In this document: positions 1 to 6,677 of the stretch, piece after piece
Position numbering within the stretch: position 1 is the stretch's first letter
Layout: every line of letters starts with the position of its first letter
From: Halanaerobiales bacterium
GTDB lineage: Bacteria; Bacillota_F; Halanaerobiia; DY22613
Length of the DNA stretch: 32,484 nucleotides
Direction: 5' to 3'
Assembly (NCBI GenBank): GCA_023128035.1
Contig: JAGMES010000040.1
Span: 1 to 32,484 of the forward strand
The notes under the pieces: generated by a model
What the model was told of the DNA's origin: nothing
What the model saw: the letters and a program-made list of their open reading frames with translations, nothing else
The model's database searches: none
Made by a program: the position numbers and the translations under genes

Positions 1-612
1 GAGTTCATAATCATTTATTGAGCTTGGTTTACTATAATTAAACTCCTGACTTTCATAAATCTTGTTTCTGATTTTGTATTCATAATTAACTTCAGCACCT
101 TTTTTAACGATTTTTATTCCATAAGGATAAGCGTGTTCACTACATAACTTTAAATGTGTAACAACATCTTCTTCATTATAATATTCTGGTTTAGTAGTAG
201 TCTCATAGTCGTGTAAATCAGCAATCAACTCAAAATCATCAAAGTTACTGTCAGTTAATTCACAAAAAGCACTATAATAATAATCTCCAGTCTTTCTCAT
301 TGCACAAATTCCTTTATTACCTTTACTTAATTCAGTTAAATTAGCAATAATAACTTCGAATTCGGTCATATTTGTATAATCGATGTCTTTCTCATTTTTA
401 TATTTAATATCATAATTTATTTGATATGTATCTATCATTCCATAACCTTTGTGTTCTTTATCTTGCCAGTCTTTATATTTATAATATACTGGAACCCATG
501 TGTAGTATTTTTGATCATTTAAACTATCGCTATATTTGTCACAAGGATATTTGCTTTTGCATTTGTAAACACCACCAAACACAATTTTATTTATGTATTC
601 CTTTTTTACCAT
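1..612 (-). CDS. Hypothetical early protein, cut by the window edge
   Basis: The frame is open from an ATG at 612 all the way to base 1, giving 204 residues without a stop. The start has a GGAGGAG ribosome-binding site just upstream and overlaps the stop of the preceding gene by 7 bases. The N-terminus reads MVKKEYINKIVFGG and is followed by two cysteines (KCKSKYPCDK), then many Tyr, Lys and Asp residues. I recognise no family. The last 17 bases of the window repeat bases 2-18, and the frame at 32484-32308 continues this one in register, so the intact protein is probably about 256 residues ending with an acidic, Lys/Glu-rich helical tail. It is the last of a run of tightly packed small genes downstream of the promoter near 2781. 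Function unknown; coding status is quite sure because of length, ribosome-binding site and packing. Confidence 0.8.
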   Translation of the reverse strand, partial: MVKKEYINKIVFGGVYKCKSKYPCDKYSDSLNDQKYYTWVPVYYKYKDWQDKEHKGYGMIDTYQINYDIKYKNEKDIDYTNMTEFEVIIANLTELSKGNKGICAMRKTGDYYYSAFCELTDSNFDDFELIADLHDYETTTKPEYYNEEDVVTHLKLCSEHAYPYGIKIVKKGAEVNYEYKIRNKIYESQEFNYSKPSSINDYEL

Positions 613-998
613 TTTCTCTCCTCCAATACATATTTGTTAGCGTCGTACTGCTCTTTTGTTAATATTTCTTCGATGTCTATATTATTTATATTTTTTCTAT
701 ATATTTCAACAGTTGAATATATCCCTCTATTTGCAGGAAATACATAACCAATAATTAAATCACCATCTTTAGATTTCATAACCTCACACCCATTAACATA
801 ATCCCCTACTTCTATTAAGTCTATTAGGTTATGAGAAAACTTATCAAATGAATAATCAGGTAATGTAAAAGATGTGCGTTTATCTAATGATTTGCCATAT
901 ACGTACAATTTGGTTCTTATTTCAGGCTCAATTTTTAAATTATTTATTACTCCTATTTTTCCGTGGATACGAAATAACATTCCTACTTCTAATTTCAT
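606..998 (-). CDS. Hypothetical early protein (130 aa)
   Basis: ATG at 998 follows an AAGGAGGAAAGTAA ribosome-binding site. It overlaps the preceding gene's stop by 4 bases and the following gene's start by 7, so translation is probably coupled. The first two thirds look all-beta (short hydrophobic strands separated by Gly/Asp turns, including LIEVGDYVNG), resembling the small SH3-like early proteins common in Firmicutes phages. The C-terminal part (IEEILTKEQYDANKYVLEE) is helical and also typical of such proteins. This family impression is from memory; no catalytic motif is visible. Function unknown. Confidence 0.8.
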   Translation of the reverse strand: MKLEVGMLFRIHGKIGVINNLKIEPEIRTKLYVYGKSLDKRTSFTLPDYSFDKFSHNLIDLIEVGDYVNGCEVMKSKDGDLIIGYVFPANRGIYSTVEIYRKNINNIDIEEILTKEQYDANKYVLEERKW

Positions 999-1213
999 TT
1001 ACTTTCCTCCTTTTTGTCTCCGTCATAGTCAATTATTGTTACAAACGTTAACTTTTCTTCTAACATCCATTCTGATAATGTCCTACATACTTCGATAGCT
1101 TCTTTTTCTAAAAATGAATTGATGACAACTTTAGAAACAATGTGTGACTCTTCAAACTCATCAATTAGTCTCTGTAATGTGTTAGCGCTATCGCTTTGAA
1201 ATATTTTTTTCAT
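995..1213 (-). CDS. Hypothetical early protein (72 aa), possibly Cse60-like
   Basis: The ATG at 1213 overlaps the upstream stop (ATGA) and follows AAAGGAGGTAAAGAA, a strong ribosome-binding site. The protein begins MKKIFQSDSANTLQRLIDEF and ends in a short beta strand (LTFVTIIDYDG) with an acidic tail. This order, a short strand, a helix and then strands in a small protein, is reminiscent of the sporulation Cse60-like family seen in many phage genomes, but I cannot confirm it by eye. It belongs to the tightly packed early operon downstream of the 2781 promoter. Function unknown. Confidence 0.72.
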   Translation of the reverse strand: MKKIFQSDSANTLQRLIDEFEESHIVSKVVINSFLEKEAIEVCRTLSEWMLEEKLTFVTIIDYDGDKKEESK

Positions 1214-1371
1214 TTCTTTACCTCCTTTAAATTTTCTAATACTTCTTCAAATGCTTTTATTTTACCTTCTCTTATATGATCTATTCCATGCTTTAAATTA
1301 TGTTCATGACATCTTTTTATTTCTTCTTTACAATAGTTTATTATCTTTTTAACTATATCGTTATTGTTCAT
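1210..1371 (-). CDS. Small hypothetical early protein (53 aa)
   Basis: A short frame of 53 codons fills the gap between two neighbours and overlaps both with ATGA junctions: its ATG overlaps the upstream TGA at 1368-1370, and its own TGA overlaps the next ATG at 1211-1213. The product (MNNNDIVKKIINYCKEEIKR...) is highly charged and almost entirely helical, with one Cys-His pair and a histidine-rich middle (CHEHNLKHGIDH). Double overlap with neighbours is strong evidence that it is translated. No family recognised. Confidence 0.7.
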   Translation of the reverse strand: MNNNDIVKKIINYCKEEIKRCHEHNLKHGIDHIREGKIKAFEEVLENLKEVKK

Positions 1372-1637
1372 TTAAACATCAACTGAACATTCCTATTTTC
1401 TATCATCATTTTCCTTAATTTGTTTCCCCATAAATATTCAACATTAAATTCTTCTTCTTGAAATTGTGGAAATTCATATACATTATCGTTTATTTCATCA
1501 ATTAGTTTCTGCCATGCGTCATCTTCGTTTAGAAATACTTGGTCGAAGTTATCCATAACATAACATGTATCTTCTTCAATAATAGCAAATTCGTTACCTC
1601 TTAATCTTTCGATAAAGTTTTCAGTTATTGGCATCAT
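1368..1637 (-). CDS. Hypothetical acidic early protein (89 aa)
   Basis: The start is the first of two adjacent ATG codons preceded by GGCGGTGATAAA; it overlaps the upstream stop by 4 bases. The protein is acidic in the centre (FLNEDDAWQKLIDEINDNVYEF, part of which is helical) with a basic, hydrophobic C-terminus. Small acidic early proteins are often host-takeover or anti-defence proteins in phages, but nothing in this sequence shows a specific role. Function unknown. Confidence 0.72.
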   Translation of the reverse strand: MMPITENFIERLRGNEFAIIEEDTCYVMDNFDQVFLNEDDAWQKLIDEINDNVYEFPQFQEEEFNVEYLWGNKLRKMMIENRNVQLMFK

Positions 1638-2284
1638 TTTATCACCGCCAATACATTATGTCTATCAATAGCATATTTTCTATTAGATATGAACAAGTCT
1701 AATCTAGGTTCAGTCATAGCCGATCCGCATGAGTCTAATATGATACCGTCGTATTCGATTCCATCAATAGTTATTAAAACCTCGTCGTAATAATTATAAT
1801 AATGTATTCCTTCTTGTTTTGTATTCCATTTATTACATGCTCCGCTTTTACTATTCAAACATTCGTTAGTTGCTGCAGCCAAAACCAATCTTCCTTTGTA
1901 TGTATACCAACCTTTATTATTTACTTGAAATTGGCTAGTTTTTAATCCTGCTCCTACATAATTTGAAGAACCTGTGTTATCTCCTGTGTAGTAATGAGTT
2001 AATCTATATTTTAACCCAATTTTTATAGCTTGTGCGCTATCTTTTTCTTCTATTGGTATATTCAGTTTAGATTCCGATATACTTTCTTCTATGGCTCCTA
2101 AATTATCAATAATATTTTGATATTCATATTTTAAAATGTTATACTTTATTTCCTTATCGTTTAATAATTCTTTATATGCATCTATCTTTGAAGTATAGAC
2201 ACAAATTATAACTGTTATCATAATAGTAAATACTATTATTGAAGCTAATAACACTTTTCCCCATGATATTTTTGTTTTATTCAC
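1634..2284 (-). CDS. Membrane-anchored 3D-domain protein
   Basis: Residues about 8-30 form a strong hydrophobic segment (VLLASIIVFTIMITVIICVY), so the protein is probably an N-in signal-anchor with the rest outside. A helical stalk follows (about 31-75). The C-terminal 130 residues look like the 3D double-psi beta-barrel: AAATNECLNS, then YDGIILDSCGSAM and RLDLFISNRKYAIDRHNV, where the Asp residues and the final barrel strands match the 3D domain found with peptidoglycan-active proteins. The start is GTG, overlaps the upstream stop by 8 bases and has only a weak ribosome-binding site, so coupled translation is likely. It is unusual in sitting among early genes rather than beside the lysin. 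Possible roles are superinfection exclusion or wall modification; both are inference. Confidence 0.72.
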   Translation of the reverse strand: MNKTKISWGKVLLASIIVFTIMITVIICVYTSKIDAYKELLNDKEIKYNILKYEYQNIIDNLGAIEESISESKLNIPIEEKDSAQAIKIGLKYRLTHYYTGDNTGSSNYVGAGLKTSQFQVNNKGWYTYKGRLVLAAATNECLNSKSGACNKWNTKQEGIHYYNYYDEVLITIDGIEYDGIILDSCGSAMTEPRLDLFISNRKYAIDRHNVLAVIK

Positions 2285-2570
2285 TTTCGTTCATCCTTTC
2301 ATTCATTCTATTATTTAATCTATACATTCTTATTTCTAGATTCTTTACTGTACTTCGTAGCATTTGATAATTATGTACTTGATGTTCTATTCGCTTCGCT
2401 ATGAAAAAACCGTGTTGTTTATCTGATACTACATCTTGATTTATTTCTTCAAGTCCTAACTCCGATATGGTTCTAGTTGTAGTATATAGCATTTCTGCTA
2501 ATACTTTTGCTTTAACTGCTGTTTCAGGACTATATGCTTTCTTATATTCTAGTGCTTCATGTAGTTTCAT
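2277..2570 (-). CDS. Hypothetical helical early protein (97 aa)
   Basis: ATG at 2570 follows AAAGGAGGTAAAAA. The product is almost all helical. Residues about 18-45 (ETAVKAKVLAEMLYTTTRTI) could form a helix-turn-helix, and the C-terminal third (RSTVKNLEIRMYRLNNRMNERM) looks like a coiled coil with a repeated R-M-N pattern. It is the second gene after the promoter near 2781, following the AbrB-like protein. A DNA-binding or regulatory role is possible but not shown. No named family recognised. Confidence 0.72.
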   Translation of the reverse strand: MKLHEALEYKKAYSPETAVKAKVLAEMLYTTTRTISELGLEEINQDVVSDKQHGFFIAKRIEHQVHNYQMLRSTVKNLEIRMYRLNNRMNERMNESE

Positions 2571-2730
2571 TTTTTACCTCCTTTATAGGCTTCAATACTA
2601 TTTTGTCTTTATATACTTCCATAATAATTTGTTTTCCGTTACGATCTATAAAAGATTGTGGAACTCTTATTACATTATTATGTTTAGTAATATTGACTGT
2701 TTTTTGTATAATCCAACTATTGCTTTTCAT
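2557..2730 (-). CDS. AbrB/SpoVT-like small DNA-binding protein
   Basis: A 57-residue protein with the pattern of a swapped-hairpin AbrB/SpoVT or antitoxin-type fold: a strand (QKTVNITKHNN), the VIRVPQSFIDR turn-helix, then strands (IIMEVYKDKIVLKPI). Proteins of this fold bind DNA as dimers. I chose the ATG at 2730 because GGAGG lies 7 bases upstream; an upstream ATG at 2748 would overlap the predicted transcription start. It is the first gene after the early promoter and could be an early regulator, possibly acting on this promoter. Family assignment is moderate; function is inferred. Confidence 0.65.
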   Translation of the reverse strand: MKSNSWIIQKTVNITKHNNVIRVPQSFIDRNGKQIIMEVYKDKIVLKPIKEVKNETT

Positions 2731-2752
2731 CGTAGTACCTCCTTTCATTTAT

Positions 2753-2781
2753 ACTGTACTACACTACATTAGAATTGTCAA
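2753..2781 (-). promoter_or_regulatory. Early promoter, TTGACA-17-TACAGT
   Basis: Read on the minus strand, TTGACA occupies 2781-2776, followed by a 17-base spacer and TACAGT at 2758-2753 (4 of 6 matches to the consensus -10). Transcription would start near 2746, shortly before the AGGAGG of the AbrB-like gene. It lies just after the lysis-cassette terminator, as expected for the first promoter of a new transcription unit. The spacer and -10 hold a GTAGTGTAGTAC stretch with TGTA/TACA ends that might be an operator. Confidence 0.65.
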
Positions 2782-2808
2782 CTATCTTTTGTTAATATTT
2801 ACACAAAA

Positions 2809-2833
2809 TAAAAAAAGACACGTAATTGTGTCT
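2809..2833 (-). terminator. Intrinsic terminator after the lysis genes
   Basis: On the minus strand AGACAC (2833-2828) pairs perfectly with GTGTCT (2821-2816) across a 6-base loop, immediately followed by a run of T. It starts 4 bases after the stop codon of the endolysin gene. This is a standard rho-independent terminator for the late operon, separating it from the early promoter downstream. Confidence 0.8.
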
Positions 2834-2836
2834 CTT

Positions 2837-3529
2837 TTAATAAGTCCATATAGTTAGTTTCCCGTTTGCCAACGGTCTGATATCCACATGTGTATAAGCT
2901 TTAGCTTTTCCAAGCCCACCTATGTCTAACTCTACATAATTTTCTTCTATATATTTCTGCACAGAAGTAGGGGACTTACCTTTAACTGTGATGTCAGCAG
3001 CCCATCCATATTGATGTTTGCTTCCTGACGATCCTCCTGCTGCTTTATTACAATAGAAACTTCTAAAACCTCTATTAATATCTTTTGAGATTTTTATAAT
3101 TACAGCAGCACCGTTAAAATGTTCTTTAATCATTTCCAGCGCTAACGGCAACTTATAATTTACTTTTAAATATTGTAACTCGTCGCCTTGCATAAATTCA
3201 TATACCTTGAAATTGTCTGTGATTCTATGAGAAGAAGATACCCACTTAAATTCAATTTTATCTTCTTTTTTCAACTCTAAAGCAATATTGCCTTTAGGTT
3301 GTAAATCTTTAATCTCATTTTTTAATCCGTTATTTTTAATTTCCTCCATCATGAGTTGTTCTTTTAATAATAACTTATTTTGATCCATTGCTTCGATCAT
3401 ATTATCTTTTTGTTTTATAACGTTATCTTTTTGTTCTAATTCCAATTCCATTTTTTTAAATTTATTTTCTATTTCTATATCAGAATATTTTGTGAATATA
3501 CTAATAAGCTTTTTCAAAAACTCTTTCAT
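2837..3529 (-). CDS. Endolysin, M15-type peptidase with N-terminal coiled coil
   Basis: The C-terminal half (about 95-230) has the pattern of the peptidase M15_3 family, zinc L,D/D,D-peptidases that cut peptidoglycan crosslinks: INRGFRSFYCN, then SKHQYGWAAD and AYTHVDIRP. Likely zinc ligands are His172, Asp179 and His214. The N-terminal 70 residues are a lysine/glutamate-rich coiled coil with a repeated QKDN/KQKDNMIE motif; I see no known wall-binding repeat. There is no signal peptide, so export would depend on the holin encoded just upstream. The start is supported by GGAGGGATATA. Unusual feature: the coiled-coil N-terminus in place of a typical binding domain, which may mediate oligomerisation. 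Role is quite sure, substrate bond is inferred from the family. Confidence 0.87.
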   Translation of the reverse strand: MKEFLKKLISIFTKYSDIEIENKFKKMELELEQKDNVIKQKDNMIEAMDQNKLLLKEQLMMEEIKNNGLKNEIKDLQPKGNIALELKKEDKIEFKWVSSSHRITDNFKVYEFMQGDELQYLKVNYKLPLALEMIKEHFNGAAVIIKISKDINRGFRSFYCNKAAGGSSGSKHQYGWAADITVKGKSPTSVQKYIEENYVELDIGGLGKAKAYTHVDIRPLANGKLTIWTY

Positions 3530-3541
3530 TATATCCCTCCT

Positions 3542-3751
3542 TTATTTTAATGCTTCCTTTACGAAGTTCATAACAGCTGATAACCCAGCAGCTAAAGCAG
3601 CTATACCAAGTGCAGACATTGCCTCTTTATTTGTTATATCTATTCCGTTTGCAAAAGAAGCTATAAAAACAGCTAATGAAGCTTGTATAAATGTTTTAGT
3701 AAGTCTAACAATAATATCTTTGAAATCTACCTTTGTAAAAAGTGCTTTCAT
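3542..3751 (-). CDS. Holin (r1t-type)
   Basis: A 69-residue protein with two hydrophobic segments, about residues 20-37 (TFIQASLAVFIASFANG) and 44-62 (AMSALGIAALAAGLSAVMNF), separated by a short polar turn. The N-terminal KVDFKDIIVRLTKTFIQA and the alanine-rich second helix fit the r1t holin family of Gram-positive phages. It sits directly between the XhlA-like gene and the endolysin with an AAGGAGGTAAATA ribosome-binding site. It would oligomerise in the membrane and release the endolysin at lysis. Confidence 0.85.
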   Translation of the reverse strand: MKALFTKVDFKDIIVRLTKTFIQASLAVFIASFANGIDITNKEAMSALGIAALAAGLSAVMNFVKEALK

Positions 3752-3762
3752 TATTTACCTCC

Positions 3763-3999
3763 TTAAAGAACAGTAATTAGTAAACCAATGCCTAAACCTA
3801 CAATTGTAGATATAAGTCCAGTTACCACTGTGTTCCATCTTTCTTTTGGTCTATTACTTAATTCTAAAACCAACGCCTTAACTTCCGCCATATTTTCTCG
3901 CATATAAGTCATATCGTTTTTTATTAATGCTATGTCTTGTTTTAGAGACGGTATTTCTTTCATATCTTTTTTCAATAAGTCTATTATTTCTTTCTCCAT
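3763..3999 (-). CDS. XhlA/BhlA-like lysis-associated protein
   Basis: The 78-residue protein has a coiled coil of about 50 residues (IIDLLKKDMKEIPSLKQDI, NMAEVKALVLELSNR) followed by one C-terminal membrane segment (VVTGLISTIVGLGIGLLITVL). This is the layout of the hemolysin XhlA family that assists holins in Bacillus prophages. Its place just before the holin and endolysin supports the assignment. An AAGAAGGAG site precedes the ATG. Confidence 0.85.
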   Translation of the reverse strand: MEKEIIDLLKKDMKEIPSLKQDIALIKNDMTYMRENMAEVKALVLELSNRPKERWNTVVTGLISTIVGLGIGLLITVL

Positions 4000-4000
4000 G

Positions 4001-4096
4001 TTATCGACTCCTTCTTGATCGTCTAGGTCTTCTTGGTTTTCTTATACTCCTTGGTTTGACTGGCGCTTTTGGAGATTTAGGTCTTCTTCTAGGCAT
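4001..4096 (-). CDS. Arg/Pro-rich 31-residue basic peptide
   Basis: A short frame starts with an ATG overlapping the upstream stop (TAATG) and ends just before the XhlA-like gene, whose ribosome-binding site lies in its last codons. The product starts MPRRRPKSPKAPVKPRSIR and ends PRRPRRSRRSR. Sixteen of 31 residues are Arg or Lys and none is acidic, with regularly spaced prolines. It resembles protamine-like or nucleic-acid-binding peptides, or cationic membrane-active peptides. No family is recognised. Translation is supported by the precise overlap and the tight packing; composition alone would not prove it. Its position in the lysis cassette makes a membrane or DNA role equally possible. 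Confidence 0.6.
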   Translation of the reverse strand: MPRRRPKSPKAPVKPRSIRKPRRPRRSRRSR

Positions 4097-4359
4097 TAGT
4101 AATCACCACCTTCATCAATATTTGTATTATTATTGTTATTATTATTTGTTACATTCCCTACGTCAGGATACTCTTCATAGTCATATATTTGATTTATAAA
4201 ATGACATATTGTTAATGCAAATAATAAAGACACAAAAATGAAAGAAAATATAAGTGATATTATTATTTTATTTTTTCCTCTATCTATTTCTTTTACTATT
4301 TCAACTATTATCTCTTTACCCCAAAATTGATAGTCTAATATTTCTTTTTTTTCTTTCAT
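4096..4359 (-). CDS. Small single-span membrane protein
   Basis: An 87-residue protein with AAGGAGGCAACTAG before its ATG. A charged N-terminal helix (1-30) is followed by one clear membrane span, about 32-56 (IIISLIFSFIFVSLLFALTI). The C-terminal tail has a run of seven asparagines encoded by an AAT/AAC triplet repeat at about 4125-4149 and then acidic residues. Location between the tail appendage genes and the lysis genes suggests a lysis accessory or second holin-like role, but this is inference. The triplet repeat could be prone to length change. Confidence 0.72.
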   Translation of the reverse strand: MKEKKEILDYQFWGKEIIVEIVKEIDRGKNKIIISLIFSFIFVSLLFALTICHFINQIYDYEEYPDVGNVTNNNNNNNTNIDEGGDY

Positions 4360-4371
4360 CTAGTTGCCTCC

Positions 4372-5721
4372 TTATTTATTAATGTGTTCATACCATTCGC
4401 CACAAAATGTTATTGCATTTAGATTTGCGTCAGATGTAAATCTAAATAAATAAATAGTATCTTGTTTTAATATTATTTCTCTATTTCTTGAATTAAATCC
4501 AGCAGTACGGTTTGCTCCAGCTAGATAACCAGCAATTCTAGTTCCATCAGTTATACTTGTTGGGTCTTTTAATAATGTTAAATCAGATGTTGTGCCTGAA
4601 TTTCTATTGTTGTTTGTAGGTGTCGTTGATGTTCCTCCAACAACATCAGATGAACCTTCGTAAACTTCTAACTCCGCTCCCAATATTGAAGAAAAATCAA
4701 ATAACATGTGTGCCCATTTTAAGGTATTAGGAGTAGTTATTACAAATTCTATTGTATCGCCAATTCCTAATGTGTCATCATAATCACATATAAAGAAATG
4801 ATTACCTTCATGTATTTCGTGGTGCTCATATTCAACTATTTCCATAGCACCGCTTGTATCATCAATTTCTAATGGATTACCTGCTTCATCGTACACAGTT
4901 GTTTTTAATTGAGTATTTGAATTTACACTAACATCATTTTCTAATTCTTCTAATGATATTTTAAAATTACCAGCTGTTGTAGATTTAAAATTAACAAATG
5001 TTCCTGCTGGATTTTCTCCTGTTATAACTGATTTAATAAGTTCTGCATCGTCTTCTGCCACTATATGGTCATTTATTCTATGTGAACTTGGTTTTACATA
5101 AGTCTTCTTTAACATTGTTTGTAAATTGAAAGTAGTTTGCTCAACCCCTCCATTTGTATATATAATTTTAACATATCTTCTTGCTGGACCAAATGTAAAT
5201 GTTTTACCTACATTAGCAAGTATACTAAATACATCCATATCATCAATTGTAATTCCGTCGGCACTCCAACAAATGCAAAGACCATCAGTTGCACTATCTT
5301 GGTCTGCTTTAACGCCAACTGAAATAACACCGTAGTTAAGTGTATCTTGCCAATCTCCTGTAAAAACTTCATCCACTGCAAGCGGAGTGTCTGTTGTGTT
5401 GTCAGCGCATACTCTTCCTTTTAATACTACTAAAAGTTCATCTACACCTTCGTCAGTTTCAACAGGATTTTTAACAATAACTTCTAAATCGTTATTAGCG
5501 TCTGTTTCAAAAACAGCTGGCTTTACTAATTCATAAACATTTGAATTGCTATCATCATCACTAACATTTAATACTCCTGTATCATTATAAGCTAAATCAC
5601 TTCTATATTTTGCAATATATAATTTACTAATGCTTACAGAGTTAGCCATAATCCCTGTTTCTTCTAAATACTTTTCAGTTGCTAATGTTCCTATTGTAAT
5701 TCCATCGTATTTATCAGCCAT
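4372..5721 (-). CDS. Tail appendage / receptor-binding candidate (449 aa)
   Basis: The start follows AAAAAAGGAGGTATAAA. The protein is beta-rich with few lysines. The central part (LCICWSADGITIDDMDVFSI, GKTFTFGPARRYVKIIYTN, then KPSSHRINDHIVAEDDAELI) resembles a virion protein module I remember from many gut phages, usually at the tail tip or capsid surface. The C-terminal 110 residues follow a Thr/Asn/Ser-rich linker (STTPTNNNRNSG) and may be a separate domain. Its position as the last structural gene before lysis fits a host-contact protein. The exact role is not shown. Confidence 0.7.
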   Translation of the reverse strand: MADKYDGITIGTLATEKYLEETGIMANSVSISKLYIAKYRSDLAYNDTGVLNVSDDDSNSNVYELVKPAVFETDANNDLEVIVKNPVETDEGVDELLVVLKGRVCADNTTDTPLAVDEVFTGDWQDTLNYGVISVGVKADQDSATDGLCICWSADGITIDDMDVFSILANVGKTFTFGPARRYVKIIYTNGGVEQTTFNLQTMLKKTYVKPSSHRINDHIVAEDDAELIKSVITGENPAGTFVNFKSTTAGNFKISLEELENDVSVNSNTQLKTTVYDEAGNPLEIDDTSGAMEIVEYEHHEIHEGNHFFICDYDDTLGIGDTIEFVITTPNTLKWAHMLFDFSSILGAELEVYEGSSDVVGGTSTTPTNNNRNSGTTSDLTLLKDPTSITDGTRIAGYLAGANRTAGFNSRNREIILKQDTIYLFRFTSDANLNAITFCGEWYEHINK

Positions 5722-5742
5722 TTTTTTATACCTCCTTTTTTA

Positions 5743-6549
5743 TTAACATTCTTTCCATATTTCAAATTTTGTTCCAGCACCCATATTAGCTGCCGACGTA
5801 AATGTAATTGATGTTACATTTGATTTTGTTGCTTGGCAATATTGACTGTGCTTATATTGTTGAATACCACCAGCTGTACCGATTATCACACTTGAACTAT
5901 CCGCTATTACAAAAGCTGTCGAAACAGATATTTCTGCACTAATAACCGCAGCTTGATCTCCTAAAAATCCAGCCGAAGCATCATTAACAGTTGTTACTGT
6001 TCCAGCTGCTCCTGATTTAACATCTTTTATATGATAATAATTAGTAGCTGTTGTATCACCGTTATAATAAAATGCTACCGCTCCTGGACTACCACTTGCT
6101 GGTGTCAATCCTTCTCCAGTTATTTTAACTCTATATTTCCCACCATCGGCAACTAAATCTAAATTTGAAATTGTTTTTGTTACACCAGCGGAAGCAAGAA
6201 TTTCTTTAGCCACCATCATACTATCTAACAACCAACTTGTACCATTATAATAGAACTTCATTGTTTTTCCTTCAACATCACTAGCTAATAATTGACTTGC
6301 CCTTATTGTCTTAATATTTGCGTAAGTATTATCGCCGTCTATCGCTAATCTTGCATTACTAGTTCCAGTCGTTGCCGCAGGGAACTTAATATAAACTACA
6401 TCATAAGTATCTAAACCAGCGGCACCATCTATTGTAATGTAAAAGTCCCCATTACTTCCTGCATCAGCTTCAGTATATCTTTCTAATCTTCCCAAATTGT
6501 TTGCACTAACTGGGGTGGTTTCAGTCGGACTATTTGCAAAAAAACTCAT
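5743..6549 (-). CDS. Virion appendage protein (268 aa)
   Basis: ATG at 6549 follows AAAAAAGGAGATGATTTT. The sequence is rich in Gly, Ala, Ser and Thr with short beta strands (GDFYITIDGAAGLDTYDVVY, KYRVKITGEGLTP), as in fibre or decoration proteins. It sits between tail genes and the larger appendage gene, so a tail fibre or baseplate accessory role is likely. The 128-base leader in front of it can form two alternative structures (see 6571-6662). No named family recognised. Confidence 0.7.
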   Translation of the reverse strand: MSFFANSPTETTPVSANNLGRLERYTEADAGSNGDFYITIDGAAGLDTYDVVYIKFPAATTGTSNARLAIDGDNTYANIKTIRASQLLASDVEGKTMKFYYNGTSWLLDSMMVAKEILASAGVTKTISNLDLVADGGKYRVKITGEGLTPASGSPGAVAFYYNGDTTATNYYHIKDVKSGAAGTVTTVNDASAGFLGDQAAVISAEISVSTAFVIADSSSVIIGTAGGIQQYKHSQYCQATKSNVTSITFTSAANMGAGTKFEIWKEC

Positions 6550-6570
6550 AAAATCATCTCCTTTTTTCTT

Positions 6571-6662
6571 CCCCTACCCTACTTAAGTGAATAGAGGTAT
6601 TTTTTTAAGATTGTACGTTAAACCGCAGTTCTATCCCTCCCCTACTGAGTAGAGTAGGGGAG
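6571..6662 (-). promoter_or_regulatory. Leader with competing hairpins before the appendage gene
   Basis: On the minus strand a perfect 10-bp stem pairs CTCCCCTACT (6662-6653) with AGTAGGGGAG (6646-6637) around a 6-base loop. A second copy of the right arm, AAGTAGGGTAGGGG (6584-6571), lies just before the AAAAAAGGAG of the next gene and could pair with the left arm extended into the loop (CCCCTACTCTACT), with one G-U pair. The two pairings exclude each other. No U-tract follows, so a terminator is unlikely. Control of translation or mRNA stability is inferred. Confidence 0.5.
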
Positions 6663-6677
6663 AGTGTAAACGATGTG

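Noticed and set aside
4125..4149. AAT/AAC triplet repeat as a regulatory microsatellite
   Set aside because: It codes an Asn run in a flexible tail, which is common in AT-rich phages; there is no sign of frame switching since the repeat unit is three bases.
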